Shown one piece after another: positions 45,151 to 59,992 of a stretch of 64,000 nucleotides of DNA. The stretch is from Polysphondylium violaceum. Its lineage: Eukaryota; Evosea; Eumycetozoa; Dictyosteliales; Dictyosteliaceae. The stretch is taken from the NCBI GenBank assembly GCA_000277445.1, contig AJWJ01000046.1, forward strand, positions 1 to 64,000, given 5' to 3'. The position numbers were made by a program, and so were the translations under genes. The notes under the pieces are model-generated. The model worked only from the letters and a program-made list of their open reading frames with translations, was not told the origin of the DNA and made no database searches. The stretch's first letter is position 1, and each line of letters begins with the position of its first letter.

Positions 45151-47077
45151 ATGAAGAGTTTGATGTTATTTATTTATTTAGTTTTAATTTTTTATGTTGG
45201 AGGAGTAATAGGTCAGCTTAATACTCAAGGTTTAGGGGGGGCAGTATCTACACCACCACTATCTTCAGGACCACCAATTCCAGTTATAACACCAACAGTC
45301 CATAGAAAATCATCTTCTCCAGCTACATCTAAACCACCTATAACTCCTCCAATTAAGCCTTTAAATGATTCTAGTGTTCATTTCAAGAGTAGTTCTGAAA
45401 CAACTACTGAGCCTCCATCTGCAACAGATTTTCAAAATTCAACACCAACAATCCCAGGAAATTTAAAAAATGATGTATTGAAAAAAACACATGATGTTGT
45501 AACAAACAATACAAAAGAAACCCTTAATGAAATTCAAAAAAGTGCGAGTCATGTTTCATCAACTGTAGCTGGAAATGGTACTATTGCAAATAAAGTTGTA
45601 AATGCTGCTACAGGAAGCAATAGTACTATCTCTGAAAAAGTTGTAAATCTTGGAAATACTTCTACCACTATAATTAATGATGGATTAGCTGCAGCCACAA
45701 ATAAAACAATTCAAGTTCTAAATGATCAAGTTATAAAAGAAAATCCTAATGATGAGGATAAGATAAAAGATTCCCCATTGGGAGTTGGCTTATTGGATCC
45801 CGCAAAATCATTTATAGATACTCTGAAATGTTTATTTACATGTCCCAATGGAGATTGTGCATTAACTCAGGCTGAGTGTCTTGAAAGTATTGTCATTCTT
45901 CCAAGATGTCCATTACAATTACCAATCAGATGCTCAAATGACACTTGTATTTCAGGTGGCAAATGTGATATAGATTTGGTTTTAAATACTAATACAGAAT
46001 ATGATGGGTGTCCAATTGGTAAATATCAGTGTCCTAATGGAAAATGTAAAGATTCAGAATCATTATGCGATCAATGTGAAAATGGTTTATTAAAATGTTT
46101 TGATAATTCATGTTTAGATCCATGTCCATTAGTATGTATATAATTTATTATTTTAATGTTGAGATTAAAATAATATTAATACTAATATTATACTTATTAA
46201 AATAGCCACCTTATTATTATAAACCAATTAGTTTAAAAACTAATATCTTGAAAATGGATTTTGAAACATTGGTACCAATAAGAGCACATTCAACTCCATC
46301 AAATTACTCATCCCCACTTGATATTATTTGTGATATTTATATTCAACCAAATACATTTCCAAAAAATACATCTTTATATATCAATGCAGTGGCTGATTCT
46401 GTGATTGAAAAAGTTAGTGGTGAAGAATATTGGAGCACAAAGAAAAATGATGATAAAGATGATGATGCCTTTCAATTAAAATTAATTTCCCCTGTCATTA
46501 ATATCACTGCATATCATAATGAAATTGAACAAAGTCAATTTAATAACCCTGTTAGATTTGAATTTAATAATTTAGGTTATTTTACAGAGGTAGGTTATTA
46601 ATAATCTATATAGTTATTTAACAAGAGTAGTACTAACAATAATAATTTTATAAATTTAAATAGGATGATGTAAATTCAATTTGTTTGGCTTATATTGATG
46701 AAAAAGAAATGGTTTGGAAATGTGTACAAGATAAAGTTATCATTACTAAAACGAAAATCATTGGATTCACAACTCATTTCACATCGTTTGCATTGATAAC
46801 AACATATATGTCTGATGAACCCAATGGTATGTTTTCAACTAAAAACATACCAATGATATTGGGTATTGTATTTGGATCAATTGGCGCATGTGGTTTAGTT
46901 GTAACCATTGGTGTAATATTACATTATTCGTCAAAACATGGTGGTGTAAGATATTGGTTCATTGCAAAAAGAACTCCAAAAACTACTGGCAACAGTAGTA
47001 GGAATAGCGCTGAATTCCTTTCATCTTCGTCTGCCTCTGATGACAATTCACAATCGTTTACAATTTCTGCTATCTAA
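45151..47077 (+). CDS. Type I membrane protein with Cys-rich repeats and a GPS-like site
   Basis: Three exons, join(45151..46131,46206..46589,46664..47077), giving 592 residues. A signal peptide (MKSLMLFIYLVLIFYVGG) is followed by a Thr/Pro/Ser-rich mucin-like region. Then come four short Cys repeats at about 228-325, of the type CPNGKCKDSESLCD, weakly like LDL-receptor A modules. A beta-rich domain follows, then MVWKCVQDKV...GFTTHFTSFALIT, like the GPS motif at the end of GAIN domains in adhesion GPCRs and polycystins (W-x-C ... H-x-T-x-F-A). One membrane helix (IPMILGIVFGSIGACGLVVT) and a Ser-rich cytosolic tail end the protein. The second half of the canonical CxC pair is missing, so self-cleavage is doubtful. 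Adhesion or signalling is inferred. Confidence 0.82.
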
Positions 47078-47220
47078 CAAAAAAATAACAAGGAGAAAAA
47101 TTTGTAAATCTGTTTAATTCGATAAAAATTATTTGTAAAAAATAAAAAAAAATTCAAAAAAATCAAATTGAGCAAGTGTTGTTCACATTTTTTTTAGATA
47201 TATGTCATAATCACATCAAA

Positions 47221-49188
47221 ATGGAAGACAATAGAGTTTATAAATTAGAAAGAATAGGAGAAAAAGTACAAGTTGTTCAATTGTATATCGATGGATTTGA
47301 TCAGCTCACTACTCAACAAAAAATATTCATCTATTACATTAGCAAAGCTGTGATTGCGGGTAGAGACATAGCATATGATCAAAGAAATAAATATGCACTG
47401 GAAACTAGAAATTTATTTGAAGATCTTTATCAATTCTTTAAAAAGGTAGATGATATCGAAGCTATTGGTTTCAAAAAAGATACATTTAAAAATCTTGAAA
47501 TTTTCATTAAACAACTATGGGTGGGAAATGGTCCATTTGATGCCTATACCGGTATGAAGATTGTTTGTCCAGTTCCTAGAGACGAATTACAAAAAATGAT
47601 TGAATATGCAACATCAAAGTCACCATTAAAATCTGTCGTTGGTGGCAATGTTTCTCAGCAATTGGATAAACTTACTCCACTCCTTTATAATGAAAACTGG
47701 AGAAAGATCATCACAGACAAGAGTCCCAATACAGATTGGATCAAAGAAAGTGCTGTAAATTTCTACTCTGAAAATTTTGGTCTTGAACAAGTAAAGGCAT
47801 TCATTGAAAAAGAAGGTGCTGATAGATATCCATTAAATTCTAGTTTGGTTTTGGATGAAAGTACCGGTGATATTAGCGTTGAAATTTGGAGAGCTGGATG
47901 TGTAGAGCAAAATATTCCACCCGGTAAATATGCAAAAGAATTATCTCTTATCAATGAATACTTGGAAAAAGCTATACCCTATGCATCTGGAGAGATTCAA
48001 AAAGAAGCCATTAGAAAATTGATAAAATTCTTTAAAACTGGCGAGGAAAATGATTTCAGAGAGTACAACATCACATGGGTACAAGACTTTTCCCAAGTTG
48101 ATTTCATTTTAGGTTTCATTGAAGTCTATTTGGACCCAATGGGTGGTAGAGGTGAATATGAAGGTTGTCTCTATTGGAAGGATTTAAAACTCACCACTGT
48201 TATCTCTCAAATTGGTGAGAATGCTCAATACTTTGAAGATCGTATGCCATGGGATGAAAAATATAAAAAGAAAGACGTCAAGCCACTTGATGCTTCTGTC
48301 GTGCAAGTCGTCATGGGAGCTGGCGGTGCAGGTCCAGTTTCGAGTATTGGTGTTAATTTACCAAATGAAGAACAACTTCGTGAGAAATATGGTAGCAAGA
48401 GTATAGTTTTAAATAATGTCTCTAATGCCTATGATAAAGCTACCAAGGAAGTTATCAGTCAAGAGTTTTGCTTTGATCAAAATGAAATTGATAGTCAAGT
48501 AGAGTGTGGTTCCTATGTAGACTCTGTAGCCACTGCTTTACATGAAGTTTTGGGACATGCTTCCGGAAAATGCTTTGTTGAAGACCCCTCCAAATGTCTT
48601 CCAGGCTACTACAGTACTCTAGAAGAGGCAAGAGCTGATTTATGTGCCCTCTGGCATATTTTTGATCCTAAATTAATTGAGCTTGGTGTTATCCCCAATT
48701 TAGAATATGCCAAACAACTCTTTAGACAAGAAATCCGTAACGCACTCTTGACCCAACTTAAACATGTAGAGGGTAATCAATTGGAAGAGGATCACATGAA
48801 GAATCGTCAATTAATTGCAAATTTTATTCTTCAAAACTCCAAAGCCATTGAACGTAGAGAAAGAGATGGCAAAACATATTTTTGTGTTGTAGATTTTGAT
48901 GAAGCTAGAAAACAAGTCGGAATTCTCTTGTCTGAACTTCAAAAAATTAAAGCCGAGGGTGATTTAGAGTCTGCTAAAAAATTAATTGACACCTATGGTC
49001 TTTATGTTGACACTCAACTCAGAGATCAAGTAAAACAAAGAATTAAAAAACTTGATATCCCCTCTTACAGTGCTTTGGTAATGCCTACTCTTAGTCCAGT
49101 GTATAATGATAAACAAGTAGTCGATATTAAAGTTACCTATGATAGAAGCTTTTCAGATCAAATGTTGGAATTTTCAAATAAATTATAA
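47221..49188 (+). CDS. dpp3: Dipeptidyl peptidase III, bacterial-type (M49 family)
   Basis: A single exon of 655 residues from the ATG at 47221 (MEDNRVYKLERIGEK); upstream in-frame codons reach no better ATG. M49 zinc peptidases remove N-terminal dipeptides. The zinc site is HEVLGH near residue 442, matching HELLGH/HECLGH, with the second-helix motif STLEEARADLCALWHI near 470 supplying the third ligand and catalytic residues. NEWRKIITDK-like and GGRGEYEG blocks also match. Motif context (TLEEARADL, DPKLIELGV) looks closer to Bacteroidetes-type DPP III than to animal DPP3 (SSYEECRAESVGLYL). There are no introns, unlike most genes here. Origin by transfer is a hypothesis. Confidence 0.92.
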   Translation: MEDNRVYKLERIGEKVQVVQLYIDGFDQLTTQQKIFIYYISKAVIAGRDIAYDQRNKYALETRNLFEDLYQFFKKVDDIEAIGFKKDTFKNLEIFIKQLWVGNGPFDAYTGMKIVCPVPRDELQKMIEYATSKSPLKSVVGGNVSQQLDKLTPLLYNENWRKIITDKSPNTDWIKESAVNFYSENFGLEQVKAFIEKEGADRYPLNSSLVLDESTGDISVEIWRAGCVEQNIPPGKYAKELSLINEYLEKAIPYASGEIQKEAIRKLIKFFKTGEENDFREYNITWVQDFSQVDFILGFIEVYLDPMGGRGEYEGCLYWKDLKLTTVISQIGENAQYFEDRMPWDEKYKKKDVKPLDASVVQVVMGAGGAGPVSSIGVNLPNEEQLREKYGSKSIVLNNVSNAYDKATKEVISQEFCFDQNEIDSQVECGSYVDSVATALHEVLGHASGKCFVEDPSKCLPGYYSTLEEARADLCALWHIFDPKLIELGVIPNLEYAKQLFRQEIRNALLTQLKHVEGNQLEEDHMKNRQLIANFILQNSKAIERRERDGKTYFCVVDFDEARKQVGILLSELQKIKAEGDLESAKKLIDTYGLYVDTQLRDQVKQRIKKLDIPSYSALVMPTLSPVYNDKQVVDIKVTYDRSFSDQMLEFSNKL

Positions 49189-49507
49189 TGTTTATATTTA
49201 GCTCGTCTCTACTATATAGTGCGTTAATCTATCTCCTTTGTTCAAATTAAAATCACCACCCCCTTTCGAACAAAATTTTTTTTTATCATCTATCTCGATC
49301 TTTCCCAAATTACAAAATGAATAAATGATTGAAAATCTTAAATTTTTTGATGAAATTTGGGGTCAAAAAAACCCTAAAAAAAGAGTAAATCTCTTAATAT
49401 CTTTATAAATTTAAAATACATATGTATTAGATTAATTGGAATGGGTATAAAAACTTTAATTAATTTTGAACCAAATCAATCATTAAACAAATATTAAAAA
49501 CTTCAAA
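49189..49507. other. Intergenic
   Basis: AT-rich spacer with the 3' end of dpp3 and a possible promoter for the small ORF at 49508. No other feature. Confidence 0.4.
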
Positions 49508-49666
49508 ATGTTGTCAAACAAAGTATCTCCAAATCTTAATGAAAAAAACGCCTTTCCTTTAAAAAGAAATACTCCCCAACAAATAGCCCAATCAAATGAT
49601 TTTTTTAAACTCAGACCTTCTTTAATGTCATCCATCAGAATTCCAGAATTGGACCAAGAATATTAA
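49508..49666 (+). CDS. Small ORF, 52 residues, unknown
   Basis: An ATG (context CAAAATG, common at dictyostelid starts) opens a 52-residue frame, MLSNKVSPNLNEKNAFPLKR onwards, ending RIPELDQEY and a stop. Composition is balanced and not homopolymeric, unlike random AT-rich frames nearby, and the stop is followed by AT-rich sequence with AATAAT. No domain, signal peptide or membrane segment. It converges with kinesin-13. It may be a real small dictyostelid protein or a chance frame. Confidence 0.45.
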   Translation: MLSNKVSPNLNEKNAFPLKRNTPQQIAQSNDFFKLRPSLMSSIRIPELDQEY

Positions 49667-49769
49667 TAGTAATTCAAGCTTTTTATTAAAAAAATAATAT
49701 ATTCATCAAAAAATTCCCATTTCTAGGTGATTTATTTGAAAGACTTAAATATATAAATATAGATTCATT

Positions 49770-52830
<3,061 letters not shown>

Positions 52831-53699
52831 TGTTTATTCTCCACTTTATCAAATGATGTATTTTATCCAATGTGTCTGTTCGAGGTGAAATGTGAGTCTT
52901 TTAAAAAAAAAAAAGTTTTGGTTTATGAAAGAATAAAAATGAAAAGAATAAAGGCTCTGGATGAATAGAGTCTTTCTTTGCTATAAATGAGCAGCTACAA
53001 ATACAGAAATCCACATAAATAAAAAAAGATGAGGACTAAGAAGAAAATTTGATTGTGTACTTTTTTTTTTTTTTTCTAAAATTTCCTTTTTTTTTTTTTT
53101 TTTGGTCGCGCTGGTTCAAATAACAAGAACAGAACCACTGGTAATTTCTATCTCTGTTGTTTTGGGGTTGGTACTTGGATAGAGATTTGTTGGATTCAAA
53201 GTTCAATAATTTTTAAAGAGTTACCTAAATTATAGAGCCCTGGCCAAAAGGCAAATGGCATCTTTTGGTCCATATGAGATATGGTGATGAAGGTGTTCAT
53301 GCTTTCTATTTAAAAGATCCTTTGTCCTTTTGGAATATTGTATTTGGGCCACTTTTAATTCAAATAGGACAAAAACAACCCTTCATTTAGTGTTATGCTC
53401 TAAAAAAACATATGAAACAAAAAAAGAAAAAATTTTTTTTAATTTTTTTTTTTTTTTTCTTCAACAATTTGATGATCATAAAATTTACAATCCCAATACT
53501 TACACTTTGAATCCATCAAACAAACAACAATCCACACTTGACACCACACACCTCGTCACAATCATCATTGTCATCACTTTCACCTTCACTTTCACTCACA
53601 CACATCCACACCTCTATATTTATACTAATCTCACCTCAAAACCCACTCTCTCTGCACATATGTATAAAACACTATCATAACCAATATACTATTATTTAA
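52831..53699. other. Divergent promoter region
   Basis: This lies between kinesin-13 (minus) and CNOT9 (plus). It has long T-runs at about 53060, 53090 and 53430-53458 and a TCACTTTCAC repeat near 53575. Open frames are poly-Phe/Lys artefacts. No gene recognised. Confidence 0.5.
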
Positions 53700-55126
53700 A
53701 TGTCTAATCTATCACCAACATCATCTCAACAACTCCAACAACAACAACAGCAACAAATACCATCCATTTCTACCGATACTAATGAAAGTATGTAATCATA
53801 TCATATCATTCATTCATTCATTCATTTTTAGAAATACATTGTATATCTAATAATAACAATATTTTAAAGATCAACCAGTTTCTTCTCCTATCCCACCATT
53901 AGATAAAGAAGCATTACAAAATATATATTCCTTGGTTAAAGATTTAACTATTCCAGAAAAGCGAGAGAATGCATTGGTCGACCTTAGTAAAAAAAGAGAG
54001 AGTGTTCCCGACTTGGCTCCAATACTTTTAAATTCATTTGGAACTATTGCTGCTCTCTTGCAAGAAATTGTTTCTATTTATCCTCTTTTATCCCCACCAA
54101 AATTAAAAGCATTACCATCGAATCGTGTTTGTAATGCTCTTGCTTTATTACAATGTGTTGCATCTCATCCTGATACAAGAACTTTTTTCCTTCATTGTAA
54201 ATATTATAGATATACATATACATAGTGATGTTGTTTGGCATTCAGAGTAATAGGAGTGATACCAACCCATCATCATCATCATCATCATCTCATCTGATTT
54301 CATGTATACTAATATTACTTGATCTATAACTAGCCCATATACCTTTATTTTTATATCCATTTTTAAATACATCTAGTAAAAATAGACCATTTGAATATTT
54401 AAGATTAACAAGTTTAGGTGTTATTGGTGCATTGGTAAAGGTAAGTGTTTTAATATTTTACATTATTGTCACAATAACATTAATAACTAATAATATAAAT
54501 GATAGATTGATGATAGTACAGTAATAGACTTTTTATTGTCAACTGAAATAATGACACTTTGTGTTAGAATTATGGAAACTGGATCAGAATTATCTAAAAC
54601 AGTTGCAACCTTTATTGTACAAAAGATATTACTCGATGAAATGGGTTTAAATTATATATGTATGACTAATGAAAGAATCATTGCCTTTTTATCTGTACTT
54701 TCAAATATGATTCAACAACTAATTGAACAACCATCTGCAAGATTACTAAAACATGTGATTCGTTGTTATTTAAGATTAACCGATAATCCAAAGTAATTAT
54801 TAATTATTATTTATTATTATTTATTAATTATATATTAATGTTTTATTATTATTTTATAAAGATCAAAAGAATCATTAAGACAATATTTACCAGAGTCACT
54901 TAAAGATGGAACATTTAATTCCCACTTAAAAGATGAAAAGGATTTCACCACCAAGAGATGGTTATCTCAATTATTGTTTTTATTAGGTGATCCATCACAC
55001 GCCAATGCATTTAATCCAAATCTCAATCCAAGTATTAATACACCACCCCTTTCTGCACCTCTCAGTAATATTAGTGCTGCAATCAATCAATCTTTAAGTA
55101 GAAATTTAAATGCTGGACACCATTAA
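53700..55126 (+). CDS. cnot9: CNOT9/RQCD1, CCR4-NOT complex subunit
   Basis: Five exons, join(53700..53787,53870..54196,54334..54440,54506..54792,54862..55126), giving 357 residues. CNOT9 is an armadillo-repeat subunit of the CCR4-NOT deadenylase that docks RNA-binding repressors. It is among the most conserved proteins in the window: [91 protein letters not shown], and [10 protein letters not shown]. These differ only slightly from human CNOT9. The N-terminus is Gln-rich, and the C-terminal about 45 residues are an Asn/Ser/Pro tail absent from the core. All splice phases agree. Confidence 0.96.
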
Positions 55127-55600
55127 TTATGTTGATTATAAAACAAAAAAATAAAAATAAAAATAAAAAAAATTCAAGTATAATATATAAATATATGAAT
55201 GCAAATAGCATTGCCCTCTTGTTGGTATCTATGTGTGTATAGGTATGATTGATGATATTAATGTTGTTGTTTATTATTTAATCCTTTTTGTTTTCCTTTA
55301 TTATTAAAAAAGAGGTAAAATAATAAATAATGAATAAATAATAGATTATCTTTTCGTTTGGATAATTATCTATATTTATCTATATGATGATGATGGTGAT
55401 GATGTTGTTGTTGATGTGAGATGGAGTGATGAAAAATTAAATTTTACACAATCCTATATATACAAGAAATATATATATAAGAGAGTGTATACACAAACTA
55501 GAGTGAGTGTATAATGAAGAGATTCTCAAGAAAGAGATATCTAAATTGAATTAATTGTATGATGAATTTGATTAAATAGTATAACCTTTTTCAATGAAAC
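55127..55600. other. Convergent intergenic region
   Basis: 3' flanks of CNOT9 (plus) and UPF3 (minus), with A-runs and a (GAT)n-like stretch near 55385. Nothing else recognised. Confidence 0.4.
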
Positions 55601-56884
55601 TTAGGTTTTTGGTGTTTCTACTGGTGGTGCGGCAGCAGGTGATGGATTTTTAACCTCATAACGAACTGCAGTAGTCTTTCTTTCAGTTCTTGGTGGTCTT
55701 GGCTTTTTTTCTTTTACCTGTGTTGCTGCTGGTGCTGTTGTAGTACTAGTGGCAGTTGTAGAAGATGCAGCAGTAGTTGTAGTGGTGGGTTGAGGTTTGT
55801 CTTTTGGCGCTGGTTTAGGTTTCTTTTCCTTTGGTTGTGTTGTTGCTGGTGCTGTTGTTGTTGTAGGAGTAGAAGTGCCTGTTTGTTGAGCTTGTTGTTG
55901 GGCTAATTTTTTAGCTTCTTTAGCTTTCTTTTGTTTTTCTTTTCTTTGCTGCTGTTTCTCTTTGTTGGCTGTATTATCTTTAACTACCGATGCAGTGGCG
56001 GGAGTAGTGGTTGTTTGTGAGGGTACAGAGTCCTGTTGTTGTTGATCTTTGACTGGTTTATTTGGATTTTTAGCTATAGTCACACCTTGTAGTTTAAGAG
56101 CTTGTTGTTTTTCTTTTCTCTTTTGCGATCTATTTTTCTTCTTTCTGCCACCGCTCGGTGTTTGTGTAGCACCAGCACTACCACCAACACCATTGTTTGC
56201 TTTAGTTCCTCTAGCCTCTGCTTTCTTTGATTTCTTTCTATTGTTTCTTTTCTTTTTCTTTTTACTTAGATACTCTTCAATGATAACAGATACATCTTGT
56301 TGTTCTAAGATAACGAGATTAATACTTGTACGATTACACGTGATATCAAACAAACAAATAGAAATAAATACTTTTAGAGTCATCGGGAACATAGGGTTTA
56401 ATGACAACAGGGGTATTGAGTTGCTTGAGAAAGCTTTGATAAGATTTGGATGATTCAATAGTACCGGCAGATTTGTTTGGTGTGGCTAAACCCTCGTCTG
56501 TGTAGGGCACAGATTCAACCATTGCCAACTCTTCCAAACCTCTGACATTGATAAATGGCTTTAAATCCATAAAATCAATAAAGGCATCACTGCTCTTTGT
56601 TCCTAATCGATTGTTTACCTTTACATAGCATCTAGTGGCTGTAACTTGATCTTTATATTTCTTTGATCTAATTTAAAACACAATCACAACACAAATCAAT
56701 CAATCAATCAATCAATATAAAATAACAGAGACGCTGCGATAGATTTCTAAAAAACATACTTTGATCCTTGAATATAATCGACGATTTGCACAGTTTCTGC
56801 AGAGAATGCACTGTATATTATAGATGTTAACTTTTCTTTTTCTAGATTATATGGAAGATTCCGTATCACAAAATAAACTTCCAT
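55601..56884 (-). CDS. upf3: UPF3 homologue (nonsense-mediated decay factor)
   Basis: Three exons, complement(join(55601..56304,56372..56667,56760..56884)), giving 374 residues. UPF3 links the exon junction complex or terminating ribosome to UPF2/UPF1. The N-terminal Smg4/UPF3 RRM-like domain opens with VYFVIRNLPYNLEKEKLTSI and continues through SSDAFIDFMDLKPFI, LEELAMVESVPY and TIESSKSYQSFLKQLN, matching the family order (VIRRLPPxLTxExL, AYINF, AVVEFAPFQ, DPEYKKFLE). The rest is a Lys-rich, then Thr/Ala/Pro-rich tail with SRKKKNR-like basic blocks. The start ATG at 56884 sits right at the domain edge, so a further upstream exon is possible. Divergence is high but the match is colinear. Confidence 0.8.
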
Positions 56885-57308
56885 TATTTAACCTATATCC
56901 TAATATATATTGTATTCTGATATTTTCAAATGAAAAAAGGATGATGAAAAAAAAAAAAAAAAAAAATCTCTCATTTTATAAATTGTCCCATTTCACAAAC
57001 AACCATTTCTTGACTATTGCTTCTGTCTTTATTTGTTTCCATATATTTAATACAATCGTTTTTAAACTCTATAAAGTCAACAATTATAGTTCTTTTTTTT
57101 AAAAATTAAATTGGACTTTTGAAAGAAAATAGAAAGGCCCATTTATCTTGTTGCCTATATTGGATAGAAAAAAAAAAAAGTACCTCCCATGGTTTCAAAA
57201 TTATTTGTGCATACTTTTAGAATGGAGTTGATAAAATGAATTCTTTGCCAAATTTTACAAAAGAAATTAGATGGGGAAAAAAAAAATACAAATGTTTATT
57301 CATTTCAT
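56885..57308. other. Intergenic, A-run rich
   Basis: Sequence upstream of UPF3 and downstream of the vWA gene. A-runs lie at 56940-56965 and 57165-57180. The plus-strand frame at 56824-57102 overlaps UPF3 exon 1 and is judged to be chance. An upstream UPF3 exon cannot be excluded. Confidence 0.4.
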
Positions 57309-59672
57309 TTATTCATCACCAAAATTTGTTGGACATTTAACAATCTCATTACCTTGATAAGTAGATTTATCAATGGTTGATAATTTTTCCAATAAAAGCT
57401 CAACACCCTTTTCTTTGGCCAAGGTGATAAATTGAGATTGAATCTCTGCAAGAATGTCATTGAGTTTGGTCATTTTTTGAGCCTTGGCAATTTCAATTAA
57501 ACGACTGAAAGAGGTTTTAATAGACAAGAGTGTTGAATTATCTTTGGTTTCCAAGTATTGTTTTGAAAGTTTTTCTAAAATATCCAAAGAAATTTGAACA
57601 TTAAATGAAAAGGTCAATACTTTGGTGCTGTGCTTTTTGATGATATAGTCGAAAAACTCTTTATCCCCTACCAATTGATGATAGAATGTCAACAATTGCT
57701 GTTGGGTGGCAAAACTGTCGCTTTCACAGGATAATACAGAAAGCATGTGATCAATCTTTGATGGATCTGGTTTTTGGACATCAAATACAAATTGATATGG
57801 ATGGAATCCTTCTTTTTGTAATTCTGCAACCATTGGGCCTTTTTGGTTGGTGCCAAGGAAAGAGACAAAGATTACTTTGACGTCCTTGTTTACAGTTTCA
57901 GCATATTTTTTAAAGAGTGTGATGAATTTCATTTCTGTGCTTGGGGAATACTCTTCTTCGTCGGTGGCTAAAACGATATACTTTTTGAATATTTTACCAT
58001 CCAAAAGTTTCTTCATTGAAGCACCAGGTACTGTGCCACCATCACCACGTACCTTGGATTTAATGATAAACAAGTTTTCAATAGAGTTTGTATCGACTGG
58101 GGAAGGATGGTCTTCGGTATCAAAGAATGATAGCTCTGAACCAGTAGTCAAACTACTGAGCAAGAAACCAACAATGGATGCAAGACGGATAGCAACAGAC
58201 ATTGAGCCAGACTTGTCTCCAAAAATAGAGATTGGTGAGGGCAAAGTGAATCTATCGTTGGAGAAATTGGATAATTTGCTAAAGGTGGCCTTCAAGATGG
58301 CGTCTTTGAGATCAGAGCTTTGTTGATCGCTCAACTTGATACTCTTTTCCAAGAGAGTACCTACGGTGACATTATCCAATGATTCACCATCCTTTATACG
58401 TTGGCCAATGATTTTTTGCTCTTCAGCACCAAACTCGTGTAACCACCATACCAAAGAGTTGATGTCATCATATTTGACCATAACATTTTTGATCTTGTCG
58501 TTCAAAAGCTCTGGACGAATATTCTTTCTAAGGAAAGTATAGGATGGTTTATATTTTTCAACGAGATCAAGAAAAGTTTGAGTGGTAGAGGCTGGATCGG
58601 CTACGGCGGTTAAAAATGTATCTACAATGGTGCCTTTTGGAGCCTTTCCACCAAACATTACCTCGAGGAACCATGGCATATTATTAAAATCTTTGGGGGA
58701 CAAATGCAAGAGATCGGCAATTTCAACCCATGTTTTTTTAGATTGGCCCAAAGCAAAGTATTCCAAAGTACTTGCTGGCACTGTTCTAATCCAAGATTTG
58801 ATGATATTGACAACATTACCAGATAATGAATTTTCATAGTTGTATAGTTTTAATTCTCTAATTTTGGCGTTATAAGAATCAATAGATTGCTTATATCTTC
58901 TTTCAAACATGGCCTCTCTTGTTTTTTTATCAACTAATTTCTTTTTCTTTGCCTTTTCTTCATCAGTTTCTACGGCTTGTGGAGCAGCTTCGGCTTTAAC
59001 AACTCTTCCTTTTCTTACTTTTGAGGCCTTTGAGCCTTTTGTAGCTCTTGGTTTTCTAGTGTTGTTATTATTTACATCGGGAGTTTGTTCTTTTTCTTTC
59101 TTTTCCTCTTCTTTTTTCTCTTCTTTCTTTTCTTCAGTTAATTTTACATCAGCAACTGCTTTTGTTAATAAATATTCTTTGGTAATGGCATCGATTTTTT
59201 CTTTTCTGGAATGATTCTTATCGATGAGTTTTTGTAGGTTGGCCTCCAAGAGTTTAATGTTTCTCTTTGAATCCATAATTTTCAAACATTTCAAGAGTTC
59301 AACAAATGTGAACTTATTTGTGTCTAATAAAGATCTGGCCAATGTATATTCTTTCATATCAAATATTGATGCCAAGAATGATACTTTTGTATTTACATGT
59401 AATTCTAAATACCGTAATATTTATTAGTATTGGGTAAATAAAACAATGTGTGCATTTGTTAATTATCACTACTTACCAATAGAATTAATCAAGATTAAAA
59501 ATAATACAATATAATCATCTTTAAAAGATGATTTTAAAATAGCTTTTGATAAGCCTAATGATAATTTTGATGATAAAATCAATGTTTTTATATCATCTAT
59601 ACTATGTATTGAATTCATAGTATGTTCCAATTCACTGTGAATGGAATCTAATGTGGATTGAATATCTGTCAT
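57309..59672 (-). CDS. vWA-domain protein, weakly Ro60/TROVE-like
   Basis: Two exons, complement(join(57309..59404,59477..59672)), giving 763 residues. The N-terminal half is helical with a Lys/Glu-rich spacer at about 155-235. A stretch near 285-330 (TVPASTLEYFALGQSKKTWV...ADLLHLSP) is reminiscent of the TROVE module of Ro60/telomerase-associated proteins. From about 455 there is a von Willebrand A fold with the MIDAS motif DKSGSM, a downstream GGTVPGASM loop and ATDEEEYSP, so metal binding looks intact. The C-terminal 130 residues are helical. There is no signal peptide, so it is probably cytosolic. If the TROVE likeness is real it may bind small structured RNAs; this is weak. Gene model confidence is high, function low. 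Confidence 0.8.
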
Positions 59673-59992
59673 TTTAAAATTTTATTTATGTGTGTGGTGG
59701 AGATGAGCTACGATATAATTATTTTGGTGTATAAATTAATAATACTATTTAGATTATTATAGTATTATTTGAATGCAATGTGTGTAAATAGTAAATTATG
59801 TGATGGACCAACAAGATATATTTATAAGGCTATTTTTGCCAAAAATTGCCATTTTATTTTTTTTTCAGAAATTGAGAAAAGTATGTGAAAATTTTCTTTA
59901 TTATTTTTCATGAAAAAGTGAGTGAATAATGAGATTTTCCCAAAAACAGATATTTTCGATGTGATCGATGTCTGCTAGTTTTATTGTAGATT
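59673..59992. other. Intergenic
   Basis: The promoter side of the vWA gene and the 3' end of CSTF1, with T-runs near 59855. Nothing else seen. Confidence 0.4.

Noticed and set aside
53105-53150. tRNA B-box-like GGTTCAAAT
   Set aside because: No A box, no acceptor stem and no cloverleaf can be drawn around it.
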